A DNA stretch of 64,000 nucleotides from Zhihengliuella halotolerans (GCF_004217565.1 NZ_SHLA01000001.1:1922001-1986000), one strand, 5' to 3'; counted from the stretch's first letter, positions 45,004 to 53,166 are shown. Notes: generated by a model not told the origin, from the sequence alone. Made by a program: numbers and translations.

Positions 45004-45903
45004 ATGCAGAGAAGCGGATGGATTGACTACGAAGAGCGGTTCGACGCCGTCGTCACCCACGTCGCCGAACACTTGGACGAGCCACTCGATCTCATCCGTC
45101 TGGCGGAGGTAGCGGGCCTTTCCCCCAAACACTGGCACCGCGTCTTCACGGCAGCCTACGGGGAGACGCTCGCCTCATTCGTCAAGCGCCTGCGTCTGCA
45201 ACGCGCCGCCTTCGCACTGGCGAATACGGACGCCCCAATTGCCGAGGTCGCCCAAACGTGCGGATACCCTAACGTCGCCTCGTTCACCCGGGTCTTCACA
45301 TCCGCTTTCGGGATGCCTCCGGCTCGCTATCGGAAGATTGGCTCGCATGCGCCGTTCAGACGAGCCAGCATGAACCTTGACCCCCATGCATTCTCCGTAG
45401 ACGTCCGGCACACCCCGGAAATCGAGTGTTTCGCCGTCGCTCATCGCGGCCCCTACATTCGCATCGACGAAGCGTTTCGCGATCTCGAAGCCTGGTACGC
45501 GGCGCACGGGATGGCGGTTGAAGACCAAGAGCTCTTCGGTGTCTTCTTCAGCGATCCGAGTCGAACACCGGAAAAGGACCTGCGGTCACTGGCCTGCTAC
45601 CGGCGCCCACCGGAATTCGTGGGGCCACCGAATCCCCTCTCTCCGGGAGCCGCCGATCTCCAACCATTCACGTTGGGCGGCGGAATTTACGCCGTTCTCC
45701 CCCACCACGGCACCTACGCCGATATGCCGGCGAAATACGACTGGCTCTTCGGCTGCTGGGTCCCTCACAGTGGATATGCTCTGGCTGATCGACCCGTGAT
45801 CGAGCGCTACGTCGATCTGCCGCGCGATACGGCCCCCGATGACCTCCAGACAGAAATGTGGTTGCCACTGGAGGTGCCCGCACGTGCCAGAAAAGAACAG
45901 TAG
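45004..45903 (+). CDS. AraC regulator with C-terminal GyrI-like domain
   Basis: This 299-residue protein has an N-terminal AraC DNA-binding domain (about residues 8-110, with LAEVAGLSPKHWHRVFTAAYGETLASFVKRLRL and VAQTCGYPNVASFTRVFTSAFG). A C-terminal effector-binding domain (about 130-290) starts VRHTPEIECFAVAHRGPYIRIDEAF and contains GGIYAVLPHHGTYADMPAKYDWLF. This is the Rob/SbmC-like arrangement of drug-responsive activators. The ATG at 45004 is preferred, but an in-frame ATG at 44977 overlapping the previous gene is possible. Codon use here is less GC-rich than in flanking genes. Confidence 0.83.
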   Translation: MQRSGWIDYEERFDAVVTHVAEHLDEPLDLIRLAEVAGLSPKHWHRVFTAAYGETLASFVKRLRLQRAAFALANTDAPIAEVAQTCGYPNVASFTRVFTSAFGMPPARYRKIGSHAPFRRASMNLDPHAFSVDVRHTPEIECFAVAHRGPYIRIDEAFRDLEAWYAAHGMAVEDQELFGVFFSDPSRTPEKDLRSLACYRRPPEFVGPPNPLSPGAADLQPFTLGGGIYAVLPHHGTYADMPAKYDWLFGCWVPHSGYALADRPVIERYVDLPRDTAPDDLQTEMWLPLEVPARARKEQ

Positions 45904-46309
45904 GACAGCCGCGCCTCCGATGGATGAGGACATTCGCGCGATCTTCGACTCCTACTCGGAAGCTCCCCGCGCTGTGCTGCTGGAGTTGAGATCCCTCATC
46001 TTCGCCACGGCGGCGACCTTCGAGGATGGTGATCGCCTGACCGAGACGGTGAAGTGGGGGCAGCCGAGTTACGCAGCCCTCAGGCCCGGCAAGGGCACAG
46101 CCGTACGTTTGGGCACGCCCAGCGAATCCGAAATCGCCGTCTTGGTTCACTGCGGGACCTCCCTGATCAGCACATTTCGCCGTCTGTATCCGGAACTCCA
46201 GTACTCGAAGAACCGTGCCATCCTGCTTCACGTCGACCAGCCCCTGCCACGTGAACCACTGAAACGGTTCGTTGAGATGGCGCTCGCTTATCCCTCTTCC
46301 CGACGCTGA
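45884..46309 (+). CDS. DUF1801-like protein
   Basis: This roughly 141-residue protein has the DUF1801 pattern IRAIFDSYSEAPRAVLLELRSLIFATAATF, VKWGQPSYA and GTAVRLG, ending LPREPLKRFVEMALAY. The function is unknown. The GTG at 45884 follows GGAGG by about 9 nt and overlaps the AraC-GyrI gene by 20 nt, which favours translational coupling. An internal ATG at 45920 would give the minimal domain. It belongs to the cluster 44514-46309. Confidence 0.7.
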   Translation: MPEKNSRTAAPPMDEDIRAIFDSYSEAPRAVLLELRSLIFATAATFEDGDRLTETVKWGQPSYAALRPGKGTAVRLGTPSESEIAVLVHCGTSLISTFRRLYPELQYSKNRAILLHVDQPLPREPLKRFVEMALAYPSSRR

Positions 46310-46378
46310 ACTCGACGCCGCGGAAACCGAGCAGTTCTGGAGAAGCGCCCACGCGGTAGGCCCCGTAGCGTTCAGAAC

Positions 46379-46783
46379 ATGAACATTTCATTGAGTCAGG
46401 TCCATGTATACGCAGACGACGCCGACGCCGCCCTCGCCTTCTACCGAGACGCGCTGGGACTGAACATCGGGTTCGAGGTGGAGAACGACGGCTTCCGCTA
46501 CATCACCCTCGTCTCCGCGGCTCAGCCCGACGTCAAGCTGGTCCTCTTTCACCCGCGGGCCGGCCGGTCGCAGGAGAGTGGAGACGCGATCGCCGCGCTC
46601 CTGGCCAAGGGTGAGCTCGGAAGCATCCACCTTCGATCCGACGACCTCGCGGAGACCTTCACTCGCATTGCCGAGACGCCAGGCGCTGAAATCGTGCAGG
46701 AACCTGCCGATCAGCCCTGGGGCGTGCGCGACGGCGCCGTTCGCGACCCCGCCGGCAACCTCGTCCGCATCGAACAGGGCTGA
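46379..46783 (+). CDS. VOC-family (glyoxalase/bleomycin-resistance fold) protein
   Basis: This 134-residue protein has two beta-alpha-beta-beta-beta modules. SQVHVYADDADAALAFYRDALGLNIGFEVENDGFRYITLVS is the first, and GSIHLRSDDLAETFTRIAETPGAEIVQEP...WGVRDGAVRDPAGNLVRIEQ the second. The metal-ligand positions are partly filled, as often in antibiotic-binding or dioxygenase relatives, so the activity is not assignable. The ATG follows TAGCGT (46366-46371) by 7 nt. A terminator hairpin follows. Confidence 0.82.
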   Translation: MNISLSQVHVYADDADAALAFYRDALGLNIGFEVENDGFRYITLVSAAQPDVKLVLFHPRAGRSQESGDAIAALLAKGELGSIHLRSDDLAETFTRIAETPGAEIVQEPADQPWGVRDGAVRDPAGNLVRIEQG

Positions 46784-46797
46784 TCCCCCGCCACGCC

Positions 46798-46840
46798 AAG
46801 GGCCGCCTCCCACGCATCGACAACGTGGGGGACGGCCCTT
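46798..46840 (+). terminator. Terminator after the VOC gene
   Basis: AAGGGCCGCCTCCCACG (46798-46814) pairs with CGTGGGGGACGGCCCTT (46824-46840) with two non-Watson-Crick positions. TTGTTT follows. It separates the VOC gene from the convergent SDR gene. Confidence 0.7.
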
Positions 46841-46868
46841 GTTTCTGCGGGAGGGGGCGAGGTAGGGC

Positions 46869-47768
46869 TTACGGGGACGCCTTGCCGCCGTTCACGTTGA
46901 GGGTCTCGCCCAGGACGTAGCTGGCGTCCTCGCTCGCGAGGAAGACGTAGGCCGCCGCCAGCTCGGCCGGCTGCCCGGCCCGCCCGAGCGGGACGTCGTG
47001 GCCGAAGGTCGGCAAGCGCTCCTTCGGCTGCCCGTCCGAGACCTGGAGCGGCGTCCAGATCGGCCCCGGTGCGACCGCGTTCACGCGGATGCCGCGCGGG
47101 CCGAGCTGCTCGGCCAGCCCCTTCGTGAAGGCGTTGATGGCCGCCTTGGTCGTCGCATAGTCGAGCAGGTGAGCCGAGGGCTCGTAGGCCTGGATCGACG
47201 TCGTGTTGATGATGGCCCCGCCGGCCGGAAGGTGCTTCAGCGCGGCGCGCGAGAGCGTGAACATCGCCATGATGTTGACCTGGAAGGTCTGCTCGACCTG
47301 GTCGTCGTCGAGGTCCTCCAACTGCTCGGCGAAGATCTGCTTGCCTGCGTTGTTGACGAGGATGTCGAGTCCCCCGAGGGCCTCGACCGCATCGTCCACG
47401 AGCCGGCCCCGGTAGTCGAGATCCAGCAGGTCGCCCGGGAGTCCGACCCCGGTGCGACCCGCAGCGTCGATCTGCTCGAGGACGTGGCGGGCGTCCTCTT
47501 CTTCGGCCGGGAGGTAGGCGATGGCGACGTCGGCGCCTTCCCGGGCGTAGGCGATGGCGACCGCCGCGCCGATGCCTGAGTCACCGCCCGTGATCAGGGC
47601 CTTTCGTCCCGCCAGCCGGCCCGAACCTTGGTAGCTTTTCTCGCCGAGGTCAGCCCGCGGCTCGAGCTTCGCGTCGAGCCCGGGTTCCGGCTGGTCCTGC
47701 TGGGGAGGGGAGAGCTTCGGGTACTTGGTGACGGGGTTGTTGAGGTCGGTCGTCGTCTCATCCGGCAT
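46869..47768 (-). CDS. SDR oxidoreductase with N-terminal extension (YghA/YhdF type)
   Basis: This 299-residue NAD(P)-dependent dehydrogenase has an N-terminal proline-rich extension of about 55 residues. LAGRKALITGGDSGIGAAVAIAYAREGADVAI follows, then DILVNNAGKQ, the STSIQAYEPSAHLLDYATTKAAINAF active-site region (Ser, Tyr, Lys) and GPIWTPLQVSDGQ. This type is often stress-induced and co-located with CsbD or DUF7218 genes in actinobacteria. The start at 47768 follows AGAGGAG and overlaps the end of the acidic-protein gene by 11 nt, so the two are coupled. Confidence 0.87.
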   Translation of the reverse strand: MPDETTTDLNNPVTKYPKLSPPQQDQPEPGLDAKLEPRADLGEKSYQGSGRLAGRKALITGGDSGIGAAVAIAYAREGADVAIAYLPAEEEDARHVLEQIDAAGRTGVGLPGDLLDLDYRGRLVDDAVEALGGLDILVNNAGKQIFAEQLEDLDDDQVEQTFQVNIMAMFTLSRAALKHLPAGGAIINTTSIQAYEPSAHLLDYATTKAAINAFTKGLAEQLGPRGIRVNAVAPGPIWTPLQVSDGQPKERLPTFGHDVPLGRAGQPAELAAAYVFLASEDASYVLGETLNVNGGKASP

Positions 47769-48054
47769 CGAATCGCTCCTCTTCGTCGTTGGGTCCTTCG
47801 GCACCGCGCGCTGTTTCTTCGCCGGAACCGTCGGGCAGTTCGTCCGGGTCCGGTCGCGGGGTGTCCGGGATGGGCGGCGGCAGCAGCAGGTCGCCGTCGA
47901 TCGGGTCCAGTGCGTCTCGCAGCGGATCCTCCTCGTCGAGCGTGGAGGGCTCGTCCTGGGATCCGCCGGTTCCCGGCTGGGAGTCGCGTCCGTCGAGCGG
48001 CGGTGCGCCGGGCTCGTCGTCGTCCGGTTCGATGTAAGGATCTGTGCTCATCAT
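47758..48054 (-). CDS. Acidic proline-rich small protein, probably disordered
   Basis: This 98-residue protein consists largely of Asp, Glu, Pro and Gly (for example PYIEPDDDEPGAPP and PPPIPDTPRPDPDE), with no hydrophobic core. It is probably intrinsically disordered and its function is unknown. Translation is supported by GGAGG a few bases before the ATG pair and by the overlap with the SDR gene downstream. It lies between the DUF7218 gene and the SDR, which together look like a stress unit. Confidence 0.65.
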   Translation of the reverse strand: MMSTDPYIEPDDDEPGAPPLDGRDSQPGTGGSQDEPSTLDEEDPLRDALDPIDGDLLLPPPIPDTPRPDPDELPDGSGEETARGAEGPNDEEERFDAG

Positions 48055-48096
48055 GCTTCCTCCGTCGGTTGAGGTTCGGCGTGTGTGGCGACAGCG

Positions 48097-48372
48097 CTAC
48101 GAGTTGCGGAGCGCGTCGATGAGATCGTCCTTGCGCATGTCCGAGTAGCCGGTCACGCCGATTTCGCGGGCGCGATCCTTGAGCTCCTCGACCGTCCAGT
48201 CCTCGTAGCTTCCCGACTCTCCTCCACGTTCCCCCACGGCGGATCGGCCGTCGCGGGCGGCCGCGTTGGCGATGCGTGCGGCCTTCTGCTTGGAGGCACC
48301 GTCGTCGCGGAGCTCCTCGTAGAGTTCGTCGTCCTTGATCTGCGGGGTATCGTCCCGCTCTTCCTTCGGCAT
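48097..48372 (-). CDS. DUF7218 family protein with Rho_N/SAP-like C-terminus
   Basis: This 91-residue protein has the signature [30 protein letters not shown], then a [42 protein letters not shown] module. That module resembles the Rho termination factor N-terminal (SAP-like) helix-hairpin that binds nucleic acid. DUF7218 proteins are small actinobacterial stress-associated proteins without a defined role. The downstream genes on the same strand are the acidic protein and the SDR. The 203-nt gap upstream separates it from the divergent AlkD-like gene. Confidence 0.8.
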   Translation of the reverse strand: MPKEERDDTPQIKDDELYEELRDDGASKQKAARIANAAARDGRSAVGERGGESGSYEDWTVEELKDRAREIGVTGYSDMRKDDLIDALRNS

Positions 48373-48575
48373 GTCCCACCTCCGGATCTCGTCGGTAGGC
48401 CCAGAGTAGGCAGGCCTCCGGTTCCCTCGTCAATGGGACGGCGAACGTTTTCAGGGACTCGACCGCGCGCTTTCAGTATCAACACAGGCGGCTTCAACTG
48501 CGGCGGAAAGCGCACGTACGCCGCCCGGCGTCCGGGCATAAGCTGGCACCAGCAAACTGGCCAGAGGAGGACGAG

Positions 48576-49247
48576 ATGGGACAGACGGAACTCGACGAGG
48601 TCATGGCTGAACTAGCCGGACACGCGGACCCGAAGATGCGGGAGGCGAACGAGAAGCGCGGCGACGACCACGGGGTCAATCTGACGAAGCTGCGGGCCGT
48701 CGCCAAGCGCCTGAAAAAGCAGCAGCCGCTCGCGACCGAACTGTGGGCCACCGACGACACCGCGGCCCGCCTGCTGGCGCTGCTGATCTGCCGCCCCAAG
48801 GAGTTCACCCGCGACGAGCTGGACACCATGCTGCGCGCGGCGCGGGCGCCCAAGGTCCACGACTGGCTCGTGAACTACGTGGTCAAGAAGAGCACGCACG
48901 CCGAGGAGCTGCGCACGGCCTGGACGGACGACGCGGACCCGGTGGTCGCGAGCGCCGGCTGGGCACTCACCGCGGAGCGCGTCGCGAAGGACCCCGACGG
49001 ACTCGACCTTTCCGGCCTGCTGGACACCATCGAGTCGGAGATGCGCGAGGCACCCGCCCGCCTGCAGTGGGCCATGAACACCTGCCTAGCCCAGATCGGC
49101 ATCGAGCACGAGCGGCAGCGGGCCCGCGCGCTGGACATCGGGGAGCGCCTCGGCGTCCTCAAGGACTATCCGACGCCGCCGGGCTGCACGTCGCCGTTCG
49201 CCCCGGCGTGGATCAACGAAATCGTCCGGCGCCGCGAACAGGACTGA
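48576..49247 (+). CDS. DNA alkylation repair (AlkD-like) HEAT-repeat protein
   Basis: This 223-residue helical protein of the COG4912/AlkD-like family is built from HEAT repeats. Seen are ANEKRGDDHGVNLTKLRAVAKRLKKQQPLATELWATDDTAARLLALLIC, DWLVNYVVKKSTHAEELRTAW and ASAGWALTAERVAKDPDGLDLSGLL. AlkD removes alkylated bases, but many members of this family lack proof of glycosylase activity. The start is set by GAGGAGG upstream of the ATG. It is divergent from the DUF7218-SDR unit. Confidence 0.8.
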   Translation: MGQTELDEVMAELAGHADPKMREANEKRGDDHGVNLTKLRAVAKRLKKQQPLATELWATDDTAARLLALLICRPKEFTRDELDTMLRAARAPKVHDWLVNYVVKKSTHAEELRTAWTDDADPVVASAGWALTAERVAKDPDGLDLSGLLDTIESEMREAPARLQWAMNTCLAQIGIEHERQRARALDIGERLGVLKDYPTPPGCTSPFAPAWINEIVRRREQD

Positions 49248-49289
49248 CGCCCGCCCCGCGGTGCCGTCGATCACGAAATTCGCGCCCTC

Positions 49290-49311
49290 AAACATCAAAC
49301 GTCTAATGTTT
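49290..49311 (+). promoter_or_regulatory. GntR-type operator over the MFS-GntR promoter
   Basis: A 22-bp imperfect palindrome has outer arms AAACAT (49290-49295) and ATGTTT (49306-49311) and a partly symmetric ACGT centre, matching at 18 of 22 positions. It overlaps the -10 box TAATGT (49304-49309), which is 6 nt before the MFS ATG. The FCD-type GntR encoded next is the likely ligand-responsive repressor. Confidence 0.7.
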
Positions 49312-49315
49312 AGGC

Positions 49316-50623
49316 ATGACTTCTGAGGCAACGCAGCAACCTCCCGGGCCGACGGCTTCCGGCAGCGCCGCAACGATCGCGGTCGAGCCGACCAGTGGCA
49401 CGACCCGCCGCCCGCGGTGGCTGACGGGGCTGCTGGCGATCACCGCCGTCGTGCTGGTCGGCCTGAACCTGCGCGCCGCGATCGCCTCGGCAGCTCCCCT
49501 CTTCCATGACCTGGAGGTCATGCTGGGCTACGGGACGCTCGTGGCCGCGCTGCTGCCCACGATCCCCGTGCTGTGCTTCGCCTTCGCCGGGGCAGGGACC
49601 GCGTGGCTCGTCAAGCGCACCGGCCTCGAGTGGGCGCTCGCGCTCGCGCTGACCATGCTCACGCTCGGGCTCGCGGTGCGCGCGTTCGAATCGACGTGGC
49701 TGGTGCTCGCCGGGACGGTGCTCGGCATGTCCGGCCTGGCCGTGTGCAACGTGACGATGCCCGCGTTCATTCGCGAGTACCACCGGCACCGGACCGCGTC
49801 CATGACGGCGACCTACAGCGTGACGATGTCGGTCGGTGCGACGACGGCGGCCGCACTCAGCGTGCCGATCGCCGAACGCCTCGGCTCCCCCACACTGGGA
49901 CTGGCCGCCTGGGCGGTCCCGGCGGTGCTGGCGCTCGTGCTCTTCCTCCCGCTGGCGTTCGCGGGCCGCCGCGGTGCCGGCCCGGCTCAGCCGCACGTCT
50001 CGCCGTGGCCGATGCTCGCGACCCGCAAGGGCCTGCTGTTCACGTCCCTCTTCTCGGTGCAGGCCCTGCTGGTCTACACGCTGCTGAGCTGGCTGCCGCA
50101 CATGCTCATCTCCCGCGGGCTCGACGCCGCCACCGCCGGTTTCATGCTGGGGCTCGTGCAGGCGGTCAGCATCCCCACCGTCCTGCTCATGCTCTGGATG
50201 GCCTCGAAGCCGCGCCTGCTGCGCTCGGCATTCCTCATCACCTGCACGTGCTCCGTCGCGGGCTTCACGACCCTGCTCGTGCTGCCCGTCGAGTACTCGG
50301 TTGTCCCGGCGATCCTGACCGGGCTGGGCCTCGGTCTGTTCCCGCTGCTCATGCTCATGATCAGCCGCAGCGGCGAGAGCGCCAGCGAGACGACGGCGCT
50401 CTCCACGCTCGCCCAGTCCGTGGGCTACTTCATCGCGGCCGCCGGACCGTTCGGCCTCGGCCTGCTGCAGGGCGCGCTCGGGTCCTGGACGATCCCGTTG
50501 ATCATCCTGGTGACGCTCACTCTGGTGCAGTTCGTGCTCGGCTACCGGATCAGCAACTACGGGCGCTCACGTCCTGCGACCGCCCCGATCCCTCTGGTCG
50601 CTGTCGTCGAGGAGAGCAAATGA
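49316..50623 (+). CDS. CynX/NimT-type MFS transporter
   Basis: This 435-residue, 12-helix MFS protein is of the cyanate/nitroimidazole porter group. It has ITAVVLVGLNLRAAIASAAPLFHDLEVMLGYGTLVAALLPTIPVLCFAF in the first helices, LRAA being the family hallmark, and the MPAFIREYHRHRTASMTATYSVTMSVGATTAAAL loop. The substrate is unknown; these proteins often export or import small anions or drugs. A 22-bp palindrome overlaps its promoter. Its stop overlaps the GntR start (ATGA), so carrier and regulator are translated together. Confidence 0.87.
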   Translation: MTSEATQQPPGPTASGSAATIAVEPTSGTTRRPRWLTGLLAITAVVLVGLNLRAAIASAAPLFHDLEVMLGYGTLVAALLPTIPVLCFAFAGAGTAWLVKRTGLEWALALALTMLTLGLAVRAFESTWLVLAGTVLGMSGLAVCNVTMPAFIREYHRHRTASMTATYSVTMSVGATTAAALSVPIAERLGSPTLGLAAWAVPAVLALVLFLPLAFAGRRGAGPAQPHVSPWPMLATRKGLLFTSLFSVQALLVYTLLSWLPHMLISRGLDAATAGFMLGLVQAVSIPTVLLMLWMASKPRLLRSAFLITCTCSVAGFTTLLVLPVEYSVVPAILTGLGLGLFPLLMLMISRSGESASETTALSTLAQSVGYFIAAAGPFGLGLLQGALGSWTIPLIILVTLTLVQFVLGYRISNYGRSRPATAPIPLVAVVEESK

Positions 50624-51300
50624 GCACATCCTCGCTACGCCCGCCGCTGGCCGGCGAGGTCGTTTCCCGCCTGCGCGACGCCGTCGCCTCCGGGCGCTGG
50701 ACGGTCGGCGAACGCATCCCTCCGGAGCACGAACTCGTCACCGAGTTCGGAGTCTCCCGCGGCACCCTGCGCGAGGCGGTGAAGGCGCTGGCCCACACGG
50801 GCGTGCTCGAGGTGCTGCGCGGGGACGGGACGTACGTCCGGGCCACGAGCGAGATCAGCGGCACGGCGCAGCGGGTCTACCGCGAGCATTCGGACGAGGA
50901 CGTGCTGCAGGCGCGCTTCGCGCTCGACACCCAGACGGCGCGGCTCGCCGCCCGCGCGGCGGATGCCGCCGTCGTCTCGGAGCTGCGCTCCCTGCTGCAG
51001 CAGCGGTGCGCGGCATGGGCCGCCCGGGACTTCGAAGCGTGGTCGGCCGCTGACTGGGCGTTCCACCTGCGGGTCGCGGAGGCGTCCGGGAACCTGCTGC
51101 TGTTCGAGCTCTACGACAGCTTCGGGGATGTCTTCCACGGGACCAAGATGGTCCAGCGGCTCGAGGACGGCTTCGACGGCTGCCTGACCGCCGGCCACGA
51201 CGACCTCGTCGACGCGATCGCCGCGGGAGACGCCGACGCCGCCGTGCGCACGGTCATCGCCAATCTGGACTACTGCATGGGTTGGGTGCCGGCCCGCTAG
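50620..51300 (+). CDS. GntR/FadR-type regulator with FCD domain
   Basis: This 226-residue regulator has an N-terminal winged helix (LAGEVVSRLRDAVASGRWTVGERIPPEHELVTEFGVSRGTLREAVKALAHTGVLEVLRGDGTYV). The all-helical FCD ligand domain (about residues 95-220) has ARFALDTQTARLAA, DWAFHLRVAEASGN and TAGHDDLVDAIAAGDADAA, with conserved Asp and His metal ligands. It probably represses the MFS-GntR operon through the palindrome at 49290-49311 and releases it when the transported acid is present. Confidence 0.9.
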   Translation: MSTSSLRPPLAGEVVSRLRDAVASGRWTVGERIPPEHELVTEFGVSRGTLREAVKALAHTGVLEVLRGDGTYVRATSEISGTAQRVYREHSDEDVLQARFALDTQTARLAARAADAAVVSELRSLLQQRCAAWAARDFEAWSAADWAFHLRVAEASGNLLLFELYDSFGDVFHGTKMVQRLEDGFDGCLTAGHDDLVDAIAAGDADAAVRTVIANLDYCMGWVPAR

Positions 51301-51312
51301 GTCGGCCGGAAG

Positions 51313-51912
51313 CTAGGCTGCGGCGCCGCGATCGGCGAACTCCGGCGGCCAGACGACGGCGAAGCGCTCGAGCACGAGTTCCTGGCCGGGCTGCAGCGTG
51401 TCTTCGGGCCGCCAGTCGTGTCCGGCGGCGGCGCGCGTGCGGCGCCAGAACTTCTCGTGCTCGCGGCGCCAGGATTCGAGGCTGCGATCGTCCTCGCCCT
51501 CGTCATGTGCGAAGGCCGCATCGACGTCGTCGAAAGCCGCGAGCATCAGTTCGGTGGTCCGCACGATGATCGCCGGCTCACCGGACCCGTCGCACACGAC
51601 CCAGTGGCCCCCGATTTCAGGGCGGGGTTCACCCTCCTCGACGTATTCGACGAGCAGAGACGAGGTCGCCCGCTTCGCGCCGTGGGTGACTGCGTGCAGG
51701 AGCGCGTCCGCGAGCGCAGGTGAGTCGCCGAAGCACTCGGCGATGTAGTCGCTCGACTCTTCCGGCACGACGGCGGTCGCCGCCACGTACTCGTTCCACA
51801 TGGCGCGCGCCGCACCCTGATCAACGGGCGGCAGACGGTCCGAATCGGCCGGCGTCGCGGCCGAGCCCGGGCGCTCGAGAGAGGACTGGCTCGCCTGGAA
51901 TTCTTCGCTCAT
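51313..51912 (-). CDS. ASCH domain protein
   Basis: This 199-residue protein has a disordered N-terminus of about 35 residues, then an ASCH (PUA-like beta-barrel) domain. Features include AVTHGAKRATSSLLVEYVEEGEPRPEIGGHWVVCDGSGEPAIIVRTTELMLAAFDDVDAAFAHDEGEDDRSLESWRREHEKF. The GKxxT-like GAKRATSS loop matches the RNA or nucleoside-binding site proposed for ASCH proteins; some have amidohydrolase activity on N4-acetylcytidine. The true substrate is unknown. It is convergent with the GntR gene, 12 nt away. Confidence 0.83.
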   Translation of the reverse strand: MSEEFQASQSSLERPGSAATPADSDRLPPVDQGAARAMWNEYVAATAVVPEESSDYIAECFGDSPALADALLHAVTHGAKRATSSLLVEYVEEGEPRPEIGGHWVVCDGSGEPAIIVRTTELMLAAFDDVDAAFAHDEGEDDRSLESWRREHEKFWRRTRAAAGHDWRPEDTLQPGQELVLERFAVVWPPEFADRGAAA

Positions 51913-51973
51913 ACGGCCACTCTAGGCCCTGACATGCGCCGTCTGCGTGCATCCGGCACGCCGGCCCGGAAGC

Positions 51974-52525
51974 TCATACGGGTTCCAGCAGGCGCAGCGC
52001 GGCCTCTTTCGCGGCGGGGACGCACTCGACCGACCCCGCGATCCCGGCAGCGACCATCGCCCCCTCGGCGAGCAGGAACACCGCCCGGGCCGTGGCTTCG
52101 CCGCCGCCGGCGGCTCCGACGATTTCGCCGAGGTATCCGCGGAACCGATCCTTGTGCCGGCGGACAGCCGCAGTCACCTCAGGTGACTGCGCACCCAGCT
52201 CGCCGTAGGCGTTGACCCATGCGCACCCCCGATGTCCGGCCCCGGAGAGCCACCATCCCAGCCAGTCAAAGACCGCCCCCACGCTGGCCGCGGGTTCGAC
52301 CTCGAGCTCCACCCGGGAAGAGAGGGCACCCATCCACGCGTCGTCGCGCCGGTCGAGCATCGCGACAACCAGCGCCTCCTTGCCGGGAAAGTTCCGGTAA
52401 ATCTGCTTCAGGGAGACTCCGGAAGCGCCCCGCAGGTCGGCCATGGAGACCGCCTGATAGCCCTTCTCGTAGAACTCCCGCTCCGCCGCATCCAGGAGCA
52501 CCTCGCGCGCCGCTTCCAGTTCCAC
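51974..52525 (-). CDS. TetR-type repressor
   Basis: This 183-residue TetR-family protein has an N-terminal helix-turn-helix AAREVLLDAAEREFYEKGYQAVSMADLRGASGVSLKQIYRNFPGKEALVVAMLDRR. A C-terminal all-helical ligand domain of about 120 residues contains GAVFDWLGWWLSGAGHRGCAW and EIVGAAGGG. The GTG at 52525 follows GAAGGGA. The gene is divergent from the HPP gene. Two copies of the motif GAGAAT-N4-RTTCTC lie at the HPP promoter, so this protein most likely controls that gene and itself. Confidence 0.87.
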   Translation of the reverse strand: MELEAAREVLLDAAEREFYEKGYQAVSMADLRGASGVSLKQIYRNFPGKEALVVAMLDRRDDAWMGALSSRVELEVEPAASVGAVFDWLGWWLSGAGHRGCAWVNAYGELGAQSPEVTAAVRRHKDRFRGYLGEIVGAAGGGEATARAVFLLAEGAMVAAGIAGSVECVPAAKEAALRLLEPV

Positions 52526-52573
52526 AGACCAGTCCCTTCGCCTTGCCGGCCCACCGTTAACTCGAACGGCGTC

Positions 52574-52633
52574 TTGACGTAGAGAATACTCATTCTCTAC
52601 GCTCGACGCTACCGGGAGAATGGTCGTTCTCCC
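52574..52633 (+). promoter_or_regulatory. HPP promoter with two TetR operators
   Basis: TTGACG (52574-52579) and TACGCT (52598-52603) make a -35/-10 pair with 18-bp spacing. The spacer contains a perfect inverted repeat CGTAGAGAAT-actc-ATTCTCTACG (52578-52601). A second site, GGGAGAA(T)...(G)TTCTCCC (52614-52633), follows with its centre 34 bp downstream. Both contain GAGAAT-N4-RTTCTC and would be bound by the divergent TetR protein. Confidence 0.75.
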
Positions 52634-52665
52634 AGCGACAGCCCCAGCCAAGAGTCAGGAGCTCC

Positions 52666-53166
52666 ATGTCCACCCCCGCCCTTGCCACATCCCGACCCAG
52701 TGCACCGCCTCGCCCACCCTGGCAGCAGATCTTCACGTCGGTACTCGCCTCGACCGCAGCCCTCGGAACCCTGGTGGCCATGGGCCTGCTCACCGGGCAC
52801 GAGCTGCTCATTCCGCCGATGGCAGCCAGCATGGCGCTCGTGGCGGGCGCCCCGAACCTGCCCTTGGCGCAGCCGCGGAACGTCGTGGGCGGACAGGTTC
52901 TCTCGGCCCTGATCGGCGTAGGCGTGGGCTGGATCAGCCACTCGCTGTGGGCGGCGGCCATCGCCGGGGCGCTGGCCCTCGGCGTCATGGCCGCGACGCG
53001 GACGGCGCATTCTCCGGCGGCCGCGACCGCAGTGATCGGCTGCCTGGCCACCACGGACCAGGCCTCTTTCGTCCTGTGCGCTGCGGCGGCCTCGCTCGTG
53101 CTCGCCGGCGCCGGCTGGTTCCGTTCGCGGGTCGGCGGCCCTCGCTACCCGACCTACTGGTGGTGA
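52666..53166 (+). CDS. HPP family membrane protein
   Basis: This 166-residue protein has about four helices and the family-naming motif LIPPMAASMALVAGAPNLPLAQPRNVVGGQVLSALIG (His-Pro-Pro region, here IPP). Plant HPP proteins transport nitrite; bacterial ones are of unknown substrate, often beside TetR regulators. Expression is predicted to be controlled by two TetR operators at its promoter. The start is the first in-frame ATG after the operators, and the sequence GAGCTCC before it is not a strong ribosome-binding site. The region 53167-53252 after it holds no gene that I can see. Confidence 0.8.
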   Translation: MSTPALATSRPSAPPRPPWQQIFTSVLASTAALGTLVAMGLLTGHELLIPPMAASMALVAGAPNLPLAQPRNVVGGQVLSALIGVGVGWISHSLWAAAIAGALALGVMAATRTAHSPAAATAVIGCLATTDQASFVLCAAAASLVLAGAGWFRSRVGGPRYPTYWW

